A DNA stretch of 64,000 nucleotides from Rhizophagus irregularis (taxonomy: Eukaryota > Glomeromycota > Glomeromycetes > Glomerales > Glomeraceae), in contig NC_089432.1 of assembly GCF_026210795.1 (NCBI RefSeq), positions 682,001-746,000 of the forward strand. The letters are read 5' to 3'. Numbering within the stretch: the stretch's first letter is position 1; each line of letters opens with the position of its first letter. Both the position numbers and the translations under genes were made by a program. The notes under the pieces were generated by a model, which worked only from the letters and a program-made list of their open reading frames with translations, made no database searches and was not told the DNA's origin. This document shows, piece after piece, positions 1 through 11,410 of this stretch.

Positions 1-12
1 TGGTCGTTCTGA

Positions 13-932
13 AATATCAATTTGTCATCAGCGATCAGTTTGCCACAATTAGAAAAATATTCTTTTCCAATTCCGGTTCATAGTACTAAACATACTGCCG
101 GTTCAACTAGCTCAGCTGATAATTCACCGTTAAAATACGCTTCATTTTCTAAATTTGTGGTACCGCCTCCCAAGAAGTTTCGTAAGGCACCCCCTCCTTC
201 AACAACCTTTTCAGCCGACGCGTTCGATTCTTTTACGGACAAGTTAGCTCGTCAATTTACTGATTACTATAAATTTATGAAAAAACATGACCTACGGCGT
301 ACTGTCTTGGCGCGCCAACGTGAAGCACGTATCGCTTCATCCACGCAACACCCACCTATAGCGTCTGAGACATGTGTCTCAACTCCAGATTTTTACGCAG
401 ACATCTCGTCATCAGATGGTTACGAATCCGCGCGTTCGTCCATAAGCACTGCCAGCACTTACTGTACATACCTGAAGGCTTTAAAATAAATAGTTTTACT
501 TCGGAGGATGCTGAAGTTAAAGAATTCTCTCATATTCCTATCACTCATTTACCGAACCTTTTTGAATCAAGTACTCCTATTTTGGAGGATTCTAAAGAGG
601 AAGTTGCACCAATGATACCTGGTTCAACTTACAACCACAACATTCCTATAACTTACATACCTGACCTTTTTAATACAAAAGACTCCACATCAAAGGGACT
701 CAAAGCATCGAATACTGCTTTAGATTATGATACTGCGATCATGCCTGACGCATTTAGCGATATCGCCTCCTTATCGGAGGGTTACGAAACCGCCGCCTCC
801 TCGTTGGACGAATTACCGCCAACATTCCAATTATTCACATTCCCGATCTCTTTCAATAGGGTGCCTTCCTGGTGGAGGGCATTTATGAAATTTTTGTTTT
901 TTTTTATTATTATTTTTTTACTATTCTACTAG
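13..932 (+). pseudogene. Decayed or fragmentary open reading frames, function unknown
   Basis: Two overlapping frames look coding. The first runs from just after a stop at 10-12 to a stop at 489 and has no ATG near its beginning, so it is either 5' partial, an exon, or broken. The second frame continues from about 475 to 932. The two frames carry related motifs: PDFYADISSSDGYESARSS near the end of the first and PDAFSDIASLSEGYETAASS in the second, plus a duplicated pair NIPITYIPDLF / HIPITHLPNLF. This suggests a repetitive Ser/Pro-rich protein broken by a frameshift. The second frame ends in WWRAFMKF followed by a very hydrophobic stretch encoded by a T-rich run, which could be a tail anchor or chance. 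Base composition is less AT-rich than the neighbouring genes. The sequence leads into an A-rich-tailed retroelement end, so it may be part of that element. I do not recognise the family. Confidence 0.3.
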
Positions 933-1378
933 TTTTATTATTCATTGACCCATAGTAGTATAGATTTTTCTTAATTTTGTAATTGGGTTATTAACATCAT
1001 TTAAATTGTCCGTATTTAGCATCTCAGATGCATATTCTACTTTTTTCCTTTTTTATTATTTTGAACAATTAAAAATAGTGTGAACCATTCTGCCTATGAC
1101 AGTATTTACAGGCAGCAACTCGAATGAGTTGAAAGAAAAATACGGGTCATTTTCTTTTTTTTTGGCTGTTAGAACCTTTCACGACTTAGGTTATGTCTGG
1201 GTTGTTCTTTTAAATAATCAGGCAGGACAACTTCTTCAGGCTCCTCCCGAGAGGTTGGGTTTTATCATTAATTTAGGATTAATTAGGCCTTTAGTTTATG
1301 TTTATCCTTATGTAACGTTATACTTCAGTCGTGTCTATATTTTAAAAATAAAAATAAAATAAAAATAAAAATAAAATT
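933..1378 (+). mobile_element. 3' end of a non-LTR-like retroelement with A-rich tail
   Basis: This stretch has no convincing ORF, is richer in G and T than its surroundings, and ends at 1344-1378 in a run of AAAAT/AATAAA units. The LINE copies at 48-56 kb also end in this kind of tail. The body differs from those 3' untranslated regions, so this would be another family. The assignment rests on the tail and on composition only. Confidence 0.35.
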
Positions 1379-1512
1379 ATTCTCGTAACCTTTTGTCAAA
1401 TAAAATCTGTGCTTGTGTAAATCATTTTTTTTTTCGTGAAGAATATCAACGGATATGTGGCGTAGTAACATGTGATTTGTTTGTGAACTGAGTTCACGAG
1501 TGTCCTTAAAAT

Positions 1513-1634
1513 AGACCGGGGTTCAGGTTCTTATCCTAGACCGCAACTGTATTAATCACGTGACGATTACTCTGAAAAAACTTATTTATATAGGGGTTTA
1601 GGATAAAGAACCTGGACCCCGGTTCAGGATAAAT
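1513..1634. repeat. Imperfect inverted repeat of a dispersed CCGGGGTTCAGG family
   Basis: The segment at 1513-1541 (GGGGTTCAGGTTCTTATCC core) recurs in reverse complement at 1593-1628 with a few mismatches, leaving about 50 bp between the arms. A related pair of direct copies lies at 11222-11288. It is a short dispersed family with no coding content, placed directly beside the MITE at 1655. Confidence 0.55.
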
Positions 1635-1646
1635 TTGTCCCTGAGA

Positions 1647-1654
1647 ACTGAGTT
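1647..1654. repeat. Left 8-bp target site duplication ACTGAGTT
   Basis: ACTGAGTT directly precedes the left terminal inverted repeat and recurs exactly at 3010-3017 after the right one. An 8-bp duplication is the length made by hAT transposases. Confidence 0.75.
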
Positions 1655-3009
1655 TATACTTGCCGCCCATATAAATGGGATTGGGAGAATCCCATATCCC
1701 ATCCCACCCATATCCCATCCCATATCCCATTTATCCCATCCCATTTGTCATAATCCCATTCCAATCCCAAATCCCAATCCCATTCCAATCCCATATCCCA
1801 TTAATCTTATACATGTATATTGTGTAACCTTACTCCCATTGGTCTATCTATCACGTGATGTTACACAAAATTCCAAAAAAGGAAATTTTTCTTCCCACAA
1901 AAAATGAGAGATTTGGTTTCACAAGCATTCCTAAAAAGGATATTTTTATGCCGATCATATAATTCCGGCCAGAATTACAGCTCTAGTATTACGGTCCTTT
2001 TTCAAATTAGTTTTTTGCGATTTTCTCAATATCCAGTGATCCAATTTTGATAAACTTTTTTTTAATTTGTAACTAATATTAAGCTCTATAAAATAAAAAT
2101 ATTTTTTGCAAGAAATAATAAAAAAAAAAGAGCAGATTAGGTTAATTTTTGCAAAAAGCCATTATGAATTCTATAATAGATGTCTGAGGTCCTGTAATAT
2201 CAATTAAATAAGAAATATTTGGAATTAATTTTTTATTGTTGCATTTGCCTTTTTATTATAAAAAAACATTACAAAATTATAAATTTTTTATAACAAAAAT
2301 GTAATATTTTAACTTTATTTTAACCTATCTATTAAAATAATAAAAAATTTATCTATAAAATAATAAATAATAATTCATTAACATCAAATGCTTAGTATTT
2401 AATTAAAATGGCTTGGTATTCAATAAAAATGGATTTAGTTTTCTAATTTTTTTAATTTAAATTTAAATTATTAGCATATACAGTATAAGATATAATATCT
2501 TTAAAGAGATTTATTTATAATTTTTTGTATATTTAATTATTTGTAAAGTATTAACCTATTAAGCATTCATATTATTATCATATAATCTGTAATTAATCAA
2601 TTCTTAGATTAAAGAGTATTATATTTGAAAAAATTTTATGTTAAAAAAAAAGGAGTTTGCTATTTATCGCCGGAGTCACGTAATTTTTAATTTTGGCCGG
2701 AATTAAGTGATCGACATATAATTTCCTTTTTTGGATTATTGTGTAACTCATTTCCCCGTTTTTGATGAGAATCAAAATTGCCTTTTTTGGATTGTGTAAC
2801 GTTACTCAAGTGCCCAAAAAGGAAATTTTGGCCGGAATTATAAAATTTGGCTGAAATTATAGGAAATGGGATTTGGGATGGGATTTGGGATTTAGGATGG
2901 GATTGGGATTGGGATTTGGGATTGGAATGGGAATGGGATTTGGGATTTGGGATGGGATGGGATGGGATGGGATGGGACTCCCATCCCATTTAAATGGGCG
3001 GCAAGTATA
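1655..3009. mobile_element. Non-autonomous hAT-like element with ATCCC/GGGAT arrays (MITE)
   Basis: The 1355-bp element begins TATACTTGCCGCCCAT and ends with its exact reverse complement. After one mismatch the inverted match continues through TAAATGGGA. The ends are bordered by identical 8-bp ACTGAGTT duplications. Just inside each end lies a degenerate array: ATCCC units on the left (about 1690-1802) and the complementary GGGAT units on the right (about 2865-2985), so the whole element can fold back on itself. Further inside, AAAAAAGGAAATTTT-like and GGCCGGAATTA-like blocks also occur on both sides. The core at 2000-2650 is AT-rich and holds no transposase-like ORF, so the element depends on an enzyme made elsewhere. 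The hAT assignment is inferred from duplication length and end structure. Confidence 0.75.
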
Positions 3010-3017
3010 ACTGAGTT
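3010..3017. repeat. Right 8-bp target site duplication ACTGAGTT
   Basis: Exact copy of the left duplication at 1647-1654, directly after the right terminal inverted repeat. Confidence 0.75.
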
Positions 3018-4769
3018 CACAGTCTCTTCACGTGACTTTTAACACGTTCCCCGAGGAAATCGAAATTTTTTAGCGTTTTATATCATATCACAGAAGGATG
3101 CTGATATCAACAACAGAGCAATGGATACAGAAATAGATTAGTAATTGAGTAGCAACATAGGATAGCATCATCGTTCCTTCTGAATTATTCCTATTGTGAA
3201 GCAATGTCTCCTTCTGTAGAAAACTAATTAGTATTGGACAATAACGAAAATATAGAAGCCATAAAAAAGAAGACTATTTGTAATCCAGCATAATACTTGT
3301 TTAAACAATATGAATACAAGAAATGATTTTTTTTTTCTTTACCAAAAGGTAAATTGTTTGTAATAAAAGTACCTTCAATAGAAGGAATCTCTCCTTCAAT
3401 TTTATATAATTTTCAAAATTAAAAAAGTTTAAAAGAACTTTTCCCAATCCGGGGTTGCAAGTATTATCTTAAATTTATTCCTAAAAATACGATAAAAATT
3501 TAATTTTTTTTACAATCACAAGTAATGATAAACAATATTAATTATACTTACTTTTCGTTAATTAAAGCATAATGAATATTAATTTCATTATTTTCGTCAT
3601 TATCTACTTGGTTTATTTGATTTTGATCCTCCTAAACAAAAAAAATTTTTTTTAATTTTACTTTTATAATTTTTATAAGGAAATAAATTCCGAGAGACAA
3701 ATTTCTTACTTGATATTTCATAAACTTTATAAGTACGAAATTCATCGAATTCTTGGTTAATTTTATTTTTAATTAAATAAAGTTTTAAATTTACCAGTCC
3801 GAGATTTTTTTAACAATAGAGTCAATAGATCAATATGGTATAATGGATACAAAAAAATTTTCTGGGATTTTTTTAATACAATAGGTTGGTAAAAATAATA
3901 GAAAGCAAAAATAAGTTTTCTATCAGAATATAATAGATGGAAAATTCTTTGTATTTTTTTAATAATAGATTTTTATTAACATGGAATTGGCTGTAAAAAC
4001 CAACATGAAATTTGCTGTGAAATCGATAAAATTAAATTATTTGTATTATTTTTAAAATGATAAAAGACAGACAAAAGTATTTTACAATATTTTTATTCTT
4101 ATTTCATTATTGTGAATTCATGAGGATGTAATCTTAAATACGTGTTAATTAGATATTATCGATATTTTGGCAAAAATAAAAACATTGAATTGTACTTAAA
4201 ATCTGCTATTATATGTAGTGATAACTGATAATTGTACGAGAGCAAAGTTACTGAATTTGATATAAAGCTGGTTTTCTTTTCGGTTTTTTTTAGGTTTAGG
4301 AGAGTTACTGCGGTACTACGATAAACACCGAGTTTTGTATTGCGTAACTTTAGTTTCGTCATTTTTTTTTATTTAAAATTATTATTCATTAAAAAAATTT
4401 TCTTCTTTTTAGTTCCAAATCGGGTTCAGCGAGTTTAAACAGAGTAAGTTGATTTTTCTTATTGGCTATATATGTATAGTCTAAAGTTTTAACCTCTTAC
4501 GAAATATCTATAAGAAAAAGCAAAAAAGAATATTCTTGCAAGTTTATAAATAAAGTTGCATGGAAAATGACAATCTTAATATGTATTGCTATTTATTAAT
4601 AATTTGACGTTCAAACTTGACTTTCTGAAATAAATTTTCAACAACTTATTTAGTATCAGTAATGTCGAATCATGAAGTTAGCTGGTGACGCACGTCAGAT
4701 GTCAATCAAATGACGCAAATCGACACCTGAGGCACATCATTCAGCGGACGTGATCTACATACATCTACA
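3018..4769. other. Intergenic; possible minus-strand exon relic
   Basis: I see no intact gene. On the minus strand, 3632-3552 reads as an open Asn/Glu-rich segment (DQNQINQVDNDENNEINIHY), preceded by a TTTAG acceptor and followed by a GTAAGT donor. A second open piece lies at about 3765-3705 (INQEFDEFRTYKVYEIS), with a GTAAGA donor. The phases of the two pieces do not join, so this is more likely a decayed gene than a working one. The rest is AT-rich sequence without recognisable content. Confidence 0.3.
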
Positions 4770-4796
4770 TACAGTAGTACTACCAGTACTACTGTA
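4770..4796. repeat. Perfect 12-bp hairpin upstream of a Sel1 gene
   Basis: TACAGTAGTACT and its exact reverse complement AGTACTACTGTA are separated by ACC, about 90 bp before the start codon at 4885. Similar GTACTACC sequences precede two other Sel1-family genes. It could be a promoter element or a small repeat remnant. Confidence 0.5.
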
Positions 4797-4884
4797 CACA
4801 AAATAACGGAATTTTTTTCTTTTTACTTTTCCTACAATAATTATTTTGTTTACTGTTGGTTCACAATATCTAATAAAACTGAAA

Positions 4885-5868
4885 ATGCAGATTATTAAGG
4901 AATCAGATGAGATAAATATATCAAATAGTTTAAATAATAATCATCCAAATATTCAAAATTTCAATAAAATAAATATAAATGAAATAGAACCTACAGTACA
5001 AAATATTTCTCTTGGAGAGAATTTAAGTATTTTAATTAATCAATTGGTTAATCATATTTTAAAGGAATTAAATAAAGGAAAAGAAAAAAAGGTGATAAAA
5101 AGTTATGTTCTTGATTATATTAAAATTTTTAAGATAAATTTACAAGAAATTCCTTATTTGTTAATAGATGATTCAGATTTTATTTTTTTACTTGGATATA
5201 TTAATTATAATGGAATTGAAACTAATGTTAATAAACAAAAGGCATTTGAATTATATCAAAAAGCGGCAGAGTTAGGGAATATTATTGCCCAATTAGAACT
5301 TGCTGATATATATATTCATGGAAAGGGTATTGGAAAAAATTATATAAAGGCTTTTGAATTATCTGAGAAATTAGCAAAAGAAGGAATTCCAAATGCAATA
5401 AATAGGTTTGGTTATTGTTATGAACTTGGAATTGGAACAGATATTAATATGCAAAAGGCATTTGAATTATATCAAAAAGCAGCAGATTTGGGAAATATTA
5501 GAGCTCAATGTAATCTTGCTTTGATGTATAAAAATGGAACATGTACCGAAACAGATTATTATAAAGCTTTTGAATTAATAAATAAATCAGCAGCAGAAGG
5601 ACTTTCAGCTGGAATAAATTTGTTGGGATATTTTTATAATAATGGATTTGGAACTGAAATCAATATAAAAAAGGCATTCGAATTATATCAAAAAGCAGCA
5701 AATTTAGGAAATAGTATAGCTCAATTTAATCTTGCTTCTATGTATGAATATGGAGAAAATAATGAAATTGAAAAAAATATAAATAAAGCAATTTATTGGT
5801 ATAATAAATCTGCTGAACAAGGAGATATGGATGCTCAAAATAAATTAGAAAGTCTTCTTGATTTATAA
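4885..5868 (+). CDS. Sel1-repeat protein
   Basis: The ATG at 4885 opens a single-exon frame of 327 codons ending in TAA. It is the first ATG in a frame that otherwise starts only with non-ATG codons. Residues 1-30 are Asn/Ser-rich. Residues 30-115 form a conserved helical linker (IEP..QNI and LN.GKE motifs) also present in the neighbouring kinase-Sel1 fusion. From about residue 115 to the end there are roughly six Sel1 units of about 36 residues, with the consensus KAFELYQKAAxLGNxxAQxxLAxxYxxG. Sel1 units are TPR-like helical hairpins that scaffold protein complexes, in yeast and animals for example in ER-associated degradation and signalling. The specific partner here is unknown. No signal peptide or membrane segment is visible, so it is probably cytosolic. 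It lies tandem to the kinase-Sel1 gene at 6540, and the two Sel1 regions are strikingly similar (both contain ADIYIHGKGIGKNYIKAFEL), which points to local duplication. Confidence 0.9.
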   Translation: MQIIKESDEINISNSLNNNHPNIQNFNKININEIEPTVQNISLGENLSILINQLVNHILKELNKGKEKKVIKSYVLDYIKIFKINLQEIPYLLIDDSDFIFLLGYINYNGIETNVNKQKAFELYQKAAELGNIIAQLELADIYIHGKGIGKNYIKAFELSEKLAKEGIPNAINRFGYCYELGIGTDINMQKAFELYQKAADLGNIRAQCNLALMYKNGTCTETDYYKAFELINKSAAEGLSAGINLLGYFYNNGFGTEINIKKAFELYQKAANLGNSIAQFNLASMYEYGENNEIEKNINKAIYWYNKSAEQGDMDAQNKLESLLDL

Positions 5869-6473
5869 TGATGGTATTAAATTCATTTGTTAACGTTAAG
5901 TTTAAAAGTTTTATATAACATAATTTCTAAATTTCATAATTTATTTATTAGGTATATTTATAAAGAATGGTTATTGTGTTATTTTATGACTTTTTAGAAT
6001 TGGAATATTTTTTATTTTTTAGTTTTAATGTTATATTAGATTTCTATAAATATATTGAAGAACAAATGGAAAGTTGATTTGTTAGATATAAATTATTCGT
6101 TATAATTCATTAATATATTTGCTTTATATAATCAAATTTTAGTATGTAATAAAGAGACAAATATTCGTATTGTAAATTTACAGTATGAAATTGGCTGCCT
6201 AAGAATAAACATCGATACCATGAAAACTTGGCGTTTTATTTTATTTAATGTATAGAAATTTTTGATGATAATCTGATGCTTAGTCTAAATACACTGATAA
6301 ACGTAAGCGTGAATTAAAACACATTGCCTTCCTTCTTTGTTTTTTTATAATATTCGTAATGCTTCAAATGTTTATTTGTTTCGATTATTTTGATTGCCGA
6401 ATCTATGACGTAGAAATGCATGACACAATGATCGTCTATTATCATATGCAAATATTTCTATATTTGTAATCGG
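5869..6473. other. Intergenic, AT-rich
   Basis: No ORF, repeat or RNA gene is recognised between the two tandem Sel1 genes. Confidence 0.5.
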
Positions 6474-6490
6474 TGCTACTGTACTACCGC
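6474..6490 (+). promoter_or_regulatory. Candidate upstream motif CTACTGTACTACCG
   Basis: The sequence lies 50 bp before the start codon at 6540. A near-identical motif, CTACCTGTACTACCGG, sits on the minus strand at 37092-37077, about 140 bp before the Sel1 gene that starts at 36942. The hairpin at 4770-4796 also contains GTACTACC. It is a candidate shared promoter element; this is inference only. Confidence 0.3.
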
Positions 6491-6539
6491 ACATTAAATA
6501 AATAAGGTGAAAAAAATCCAGTATTGTTTATTATCCACA

Positions 6540-8838
6540 ATGTCAAGTAACATTGAAATGCAACAAACCAATAACTGGATCGAAGAAATTACATCTAAAA
6601 ATCAAATAAAATATTACGAATATAAAAATTTTCATAATATTGAAAAAATAGGAAACAATGATTTTAATGATTTTGGAGAAGTTTATCGTGCAAAATTGAA
6701 AAATTCGGATCAATATTTTACATTGAAATCATTTAATCTTGATAATGTCACTGTAAAAGAAATAATTTATGAGGTAATTATTACAAAAACATAATAATAA
6801 TATGTATAGTACAATATCTTTGATTTAAAAGTAAATTAAATATTATTTAATATCGATTATTGTAATTTAGTTTGAACTTCATCGTGAAGTCGATTTTCAA
6901 AAAAATATTATTCAATTTTTTGGTATTACAAATGAAGGTATAAAATATTATATAAAAAAGACGGTATTAGATATTTTGATTTATTTTGTACGTTAATTAT
7001 ATTTTGTTATTTATTTTAATTTTTTTTTAAAAAAAATTAGAAAATCAAAACGATCAATCGAGACAATATTTAATAGTAATGGAGTATGCTGATAGCGGTT
7101 CTCTTCAAAGCTACTTGAAAGAAAACTTTATTAAACTTTCATGGGAAGATAAATACAAATTAGCGTACCAACTAGCTTGTGCTGTATCATATTTACATGA
7201 TAAAGGAATTGAACATCGGAATTTGGTAATTAATATTAAATTGTTTGTTATTCTAATCATAATTTAAAACTTACTTATATTACATTTTATATTTTATACA
7301 ATAGTGCTCCAATAATATATTAATTCACCAAAATACTATCAAATTAACTGACTTTGGATTATCAAAAAGAATAAAAGTAGTATCTGAACAAAAAGAATCA
7401 GACCTATTTGAAATGATTCCTTATACTGATCCAAAGTGGCTAAATCATAATAATAATTTTATACAATCATATTCATTAAATAAAAAGAGTGATGTTTACA
7501 GTATTGGAGTAATTTTATGGGAGATATCAAGTGGCCAACCACCATTTAAAGATGAATCACATGACGCTGATTTAATTATGCGAATTGTACAAGGTTATAG
7601 AGAAATCGTTGTTTCAGATACTCCTTCCAATTATTCTATTCTTTATACTGGTAAATATAAATTTTGATTTTAATCTTTCTAATCTAATTTATCAATATTA
7701 TTAATAAAATTTATATATAGAATGTTGGGACAATGAACCAAATAACAGACCAACTATGAACCAAGTAGTTTCCAAATTAAAAGTAATTATCACTAATTCA
7801 AATATTATAATAGAAGATTATTTAATTCAATCATTAAACAAGCAACAACTTAATTTAGAAAATATCAATACATTAATTACTCATAATAATGTATTATATA
7901 AAGAAATATTTCAAGATTTTACTAAAATTTATATGAGAGAAATAGAACCTAATGCTCAAAATATTCATGATGTTATATTTGAAGAAGAATTAGGTGTTGT
8001 AGTTGATGAGTTGGTTAACCTTCATTGTAAGGAACTAAATAGTGGAAAAGAAGACAATATAAGAAAACAACATACTCTTGATCATATTAATAATTACAAG
8101 ATAAGTGTACAAGAAATCTATTATTGGTTATTAAATAATCAAAAAGATTCAAATTCTGTTTATTTATTTGGATATTTTAATTGTAAGGGTATTGGGATTG
8201 ATATTGATAATCAAAAAACATTTGGATTGTATAAAAAAGCGGCAGAATTAGAAAATATTGCTGCCCAATTAGAGCTTGCCGATATATATATTCATGGAAA
8301 GGGTATTGGAAAAAATTACATTAAAGCTTTTGAATTATCAGAGAAATTAACAAAAGAAGGAAATCCAAATGCAATAAATAGGTTAGGTTATTGTTACAAA
8401 CATGGAGTTGGAACGGATATTAATACAGAAAAAGCATTTGAATTATATCAAAAAGCAGCAAATTTAGGAAATATGAGAGCTCAATGTAATCTTGCTTTAA
8501 TGTATAAAGATGGAAGTGGTATTAATGTTGATTATAAAAAAACTTTTGGATTATTAAAAAAACCAGCAGAGGAAGAACATTCAGTTGGAATGAATTTGTT
8601 AGGATATTGTTATCATTTTGGTATCGGAACAAGCATAAATTTGCAAAAAGCGTTAGAATTATATCAAAAATCTGCAAAATTAGGAAATTGTTATGCTCAA
8701 TATAATCTTGGTGCAATGTACGAAAATGGAGAGGGAGTTGAAATAGATATTGATCAAGCAATATTTTGGTATAAAAAATCTGCTGAAAAAGGAAATGAAG
8801 GCGCTCAAATTAGATTATATTATTTACTAATAGAGTGA
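6540..8838 (+). CDS. Kinase-like (probable pseudokinase) domain fused to Sel1 repeats
   Basis: Five exons join in frame into 649 residues: 6540-6773, 6871-6937, 7041-7225, 7305-7650 and 7721-8838. Introns are 74-103 bp, with GTAATT, GTATAA or GTAAAT donors and TAG acceptors. The kinase-like domain spans residues 30-300. It has a glycine-rich region (IEKIGNNDFNDFGEVY), a Lys at about 63 in YFTLKSF, LHREVDF for helix C, and DFG at 178-180. The catalytic loop, however, reads HRNL (159-161), with Asn in place of the catalytic Asp, so phosphotransfer is probably lost or weak. After a tail with a CWDNEPNNRP motif comes the linker shared with stand-alone Sel1 proteins, then about seven Sel1 units from residue 400 to the end. 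Kinase-Sel1 fusions are an expanded family in Glomeromycotina and are taken to be signalling scaffolds. An active homologue would have HRD. Confidence 0.88.
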
Positions 8839-10996
8839 ATTGACTCAAGTTGACTTGAGTAACATAAGTATGAGTTCAATGTGGATTCGCGCATATTATG
8901 ATTATCTTTATAAACTATAAGTCAAAAATTCCGGCTAAAGTATTTGCTCTAGTAACTCTTTTATTATAAATATATTGCTTAACTATAAATTAAAAACACT
9001 GTATTATTTTATTATGAAATTATAGGATTTTATCAACAAGTGTAAACATATACGACTTAAATATTATTGAACTTCTTTAATGAAAAGATTTACTTGAAAA
9101 AAATACAAATTAATCTTAAACATTTCTATGTTCAATATATATTCTGAGAAGTTTTTGTTTATTACTTATGTATAATTCTTTAATAAATTCATCTTATCTG
9201 TTATACCTTTATAAAATTTATATAAAATAGTTGGCTATAATTTCTTAATTTTTTTTTTTTGAGATAAAATTTCCGATTTTTGAGTTTTCTATTGAGTTTA
9301 GTATCTGTTTAAAACATAATTGCGTTTAGTAATAAGTGGCAACTACTAAATTATAAAAGAAGTTCATTACTTTTATATTATCACTAAAAGTTGGAAAATG
9401 CTAGTTTTGATCATATCTAAATCGAAATAAATAGGAAAATTTATTATGATCTTATTTTTAATATGAAAACCAAGTTGAATAAAGGTTAATTATGGAACTA
9501 CAGCTATTAAGCATATGGAATAACATCCTCTGTAACTTTAAATCTTTTTATAATTATGATATATACAGTATGTGTATGTATGTACAGTAATGCATTATAA
9601 TAATTTTGAGTCCGAGTTTTATATATTTCTTCGTAAGGCGAATTACTCAAATCTGTATTATATCTAATTTGTATTAACAATATGTAGTAAAACTCATGCT
9701 GTAAAACAGAAATTCCATACAACGACCTTTTATATGATACCAACTGAACTATAATTCATAAAAGTGTAAGGTTCTTCATATTTTTTAACTATATGTATTC
9801 AATCCATAGAGCCATAGACTCAATGATTTATTGACTCTCGTATCTACTGCTTTTTTATAATCTTTATAATCCCATACTCCACATTAATACTTTTTTTGCC
9901 TGTTACCCGCTGTTACCATTAATTGCTGTAAAATCTCTTCTTGTATCTTTAATTTCAAACATCTTTCCATTACCTAACGTTACATCATCAGTTTAATTGT
10001 AATTTACGCAATAATCAAATAAAACAAATTTTATTCGTGTTTTTTTTTTTAAAAAAAATAATAATAATAATTACAGTATATAAGCTGGTTTGGTAAAATT
10101 ACATTGTTGATGACTGAAACTATTTAATTATCGAAGCCAAACTTTGTTATTATTATAAAGAAACCATTAAAATACTAAATGCCGAGAAAGAAATCAAATT
10201 CAAATGAAACCTTAAAAGAAAAAAAACAGTTATCAAGAAGTCCGAGAAAATTCGTATTCTTAAAGAATTATTCTTAAGAATGTCCTTAATAGACTTTTTT
10301 TAAAAGAAAAGATAAGAAAATCTAAGTCTAGTGTTCATAAAATAAATTTTTTGATTCATAACTGCGATATTTGAAAAGAGAGTTCAGTATTAAAAACAAT
10401 GAGAAAATAAAACGTTAATGATATGCAGCAATTGATATAAGAATTTTGTTTAAAAGAAGAAACAATTAAGTTCCAATGTGTTCGGCATTCTTAAATTCCC
10501 TAATTAAAGATAAATATTTTCAAAGAAAAAACATTCCTAAAGATAATAAACATATTTCTGAAAGTGAATGAATTAAAAATTTTTTTCTTTAAAGAATAGC
10601 CTACTAAATTTATTAAAATCTGAAATACGAATTATTTAAGAAAATACTGTATATATATACTTGTGAGATTTAGATTTAGCAATTTCATTTTTTTCTTTTG
10701 TCATGTTATATTTTCGGATGTAGGTGAAACCTATGAGTTCCGTCAGATCTACAAATTTCTGAAACCTCCAAAATTTCCGTTAGAATTTATGATTATTTTT
10801 ACAATCTCAATAAAATGAATAGATGAAATTTATTAAATGAATATATATTCATATTACATGCTATTATGCTTTATACTACAATTTACAAATAATTTTCTAC
10901 TGTTAATTCTAGATCCCAATCATTTTCAGCATCAACATCAATCTCTTCATCATTTACTGTATCATCATCATTATGCATATCGGTTCACATACAGGT
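8839..10996. other. Intergenic; short possible coding relic near 10180
   Basis: No intact gene is visible. At 10180 an ATG opens 32 codons rich in Lys/Arg/Ser (MPRKKSNSNETLKEKKQLSR). Lys-rich open pieces follow in shifting frames to about 10570, as in a decayed gene. A minus-strand 78-codon frame at 9743-9507 has no recognisable motif. The rest is AT-rich. Confidence 0.3.
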
Positions 10997-11160
10997 GGGT
11001 TCTTTTTTTTTTTTTGTTTTCTTTTTCGTTTTCTAAATTCATTTCTAACTTCTTTTCTTTTTTTTTTGTTTCTTTCTTTTCGGTCCTTCTTTCTTTTTGT
11101 TCTTTTGTTTTCTCTTTTTCGTGTTTTCACTGCGTTTTGTTTTCTTTTTTTTTCTTCAAT
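10997..11160. repeat. Long polypyrimidine (TTTTCTTT) tract
   Basis: About 160 bp on the plus strand are almost entirely T and C with few purines. This gives apparent ORFs on both strands that are composition artefacts. Such tracts can form triplex DNA; there is no evidence here for a function. Confidence 0.6.
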
Positions 11161-11221
11161 ACCCAAAGAAAAAAGAGAAAGGTGATATGAAAAAAATTAT
11201 TAAGAAAAATAAAAACTAAAC

Positions 11222-11288
11222 GCGTCCTAGACCCCAGTTCAAGTTTCTTATTCTAGACCCCGGGGTTCAGAATTCTTATCCTAGACCC
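11222..11288. repeat. Two direct copies of the CTAGACCCCGGGGTTCAG repeat
   Basis: A roughly 33-bp unit (TCTAGACCCC..GTTCA..TTCTTATC) occurs twice in tandem. It is related to the inverted pair at 1513-1634. Confidence 0.5.
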
Positions 11289-11410
11289 TCCTTAAATATG
11301 ATTGATTTAATCAGCCACCGAAATCCATTAGACAAGACTTATTTTTGCATAACATTTATCTGTTATCTTGGAAAATTTTTCACGATGTACTGTATACCTG
11401 TGAGAAGAAT

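Noticed and set aside
9507..9743. Minus-strand 78-codon ORF
   Set aside because: It reads somewhat protein-like, but no domain, neighbour exon or start context supports it.
10954..11190. Overlapping ORFs rich in Phe/Ser on plus and Lys/Arg on minus
   Set aside because: They come from a polypyrimidine tract; composition alone keeps them open.
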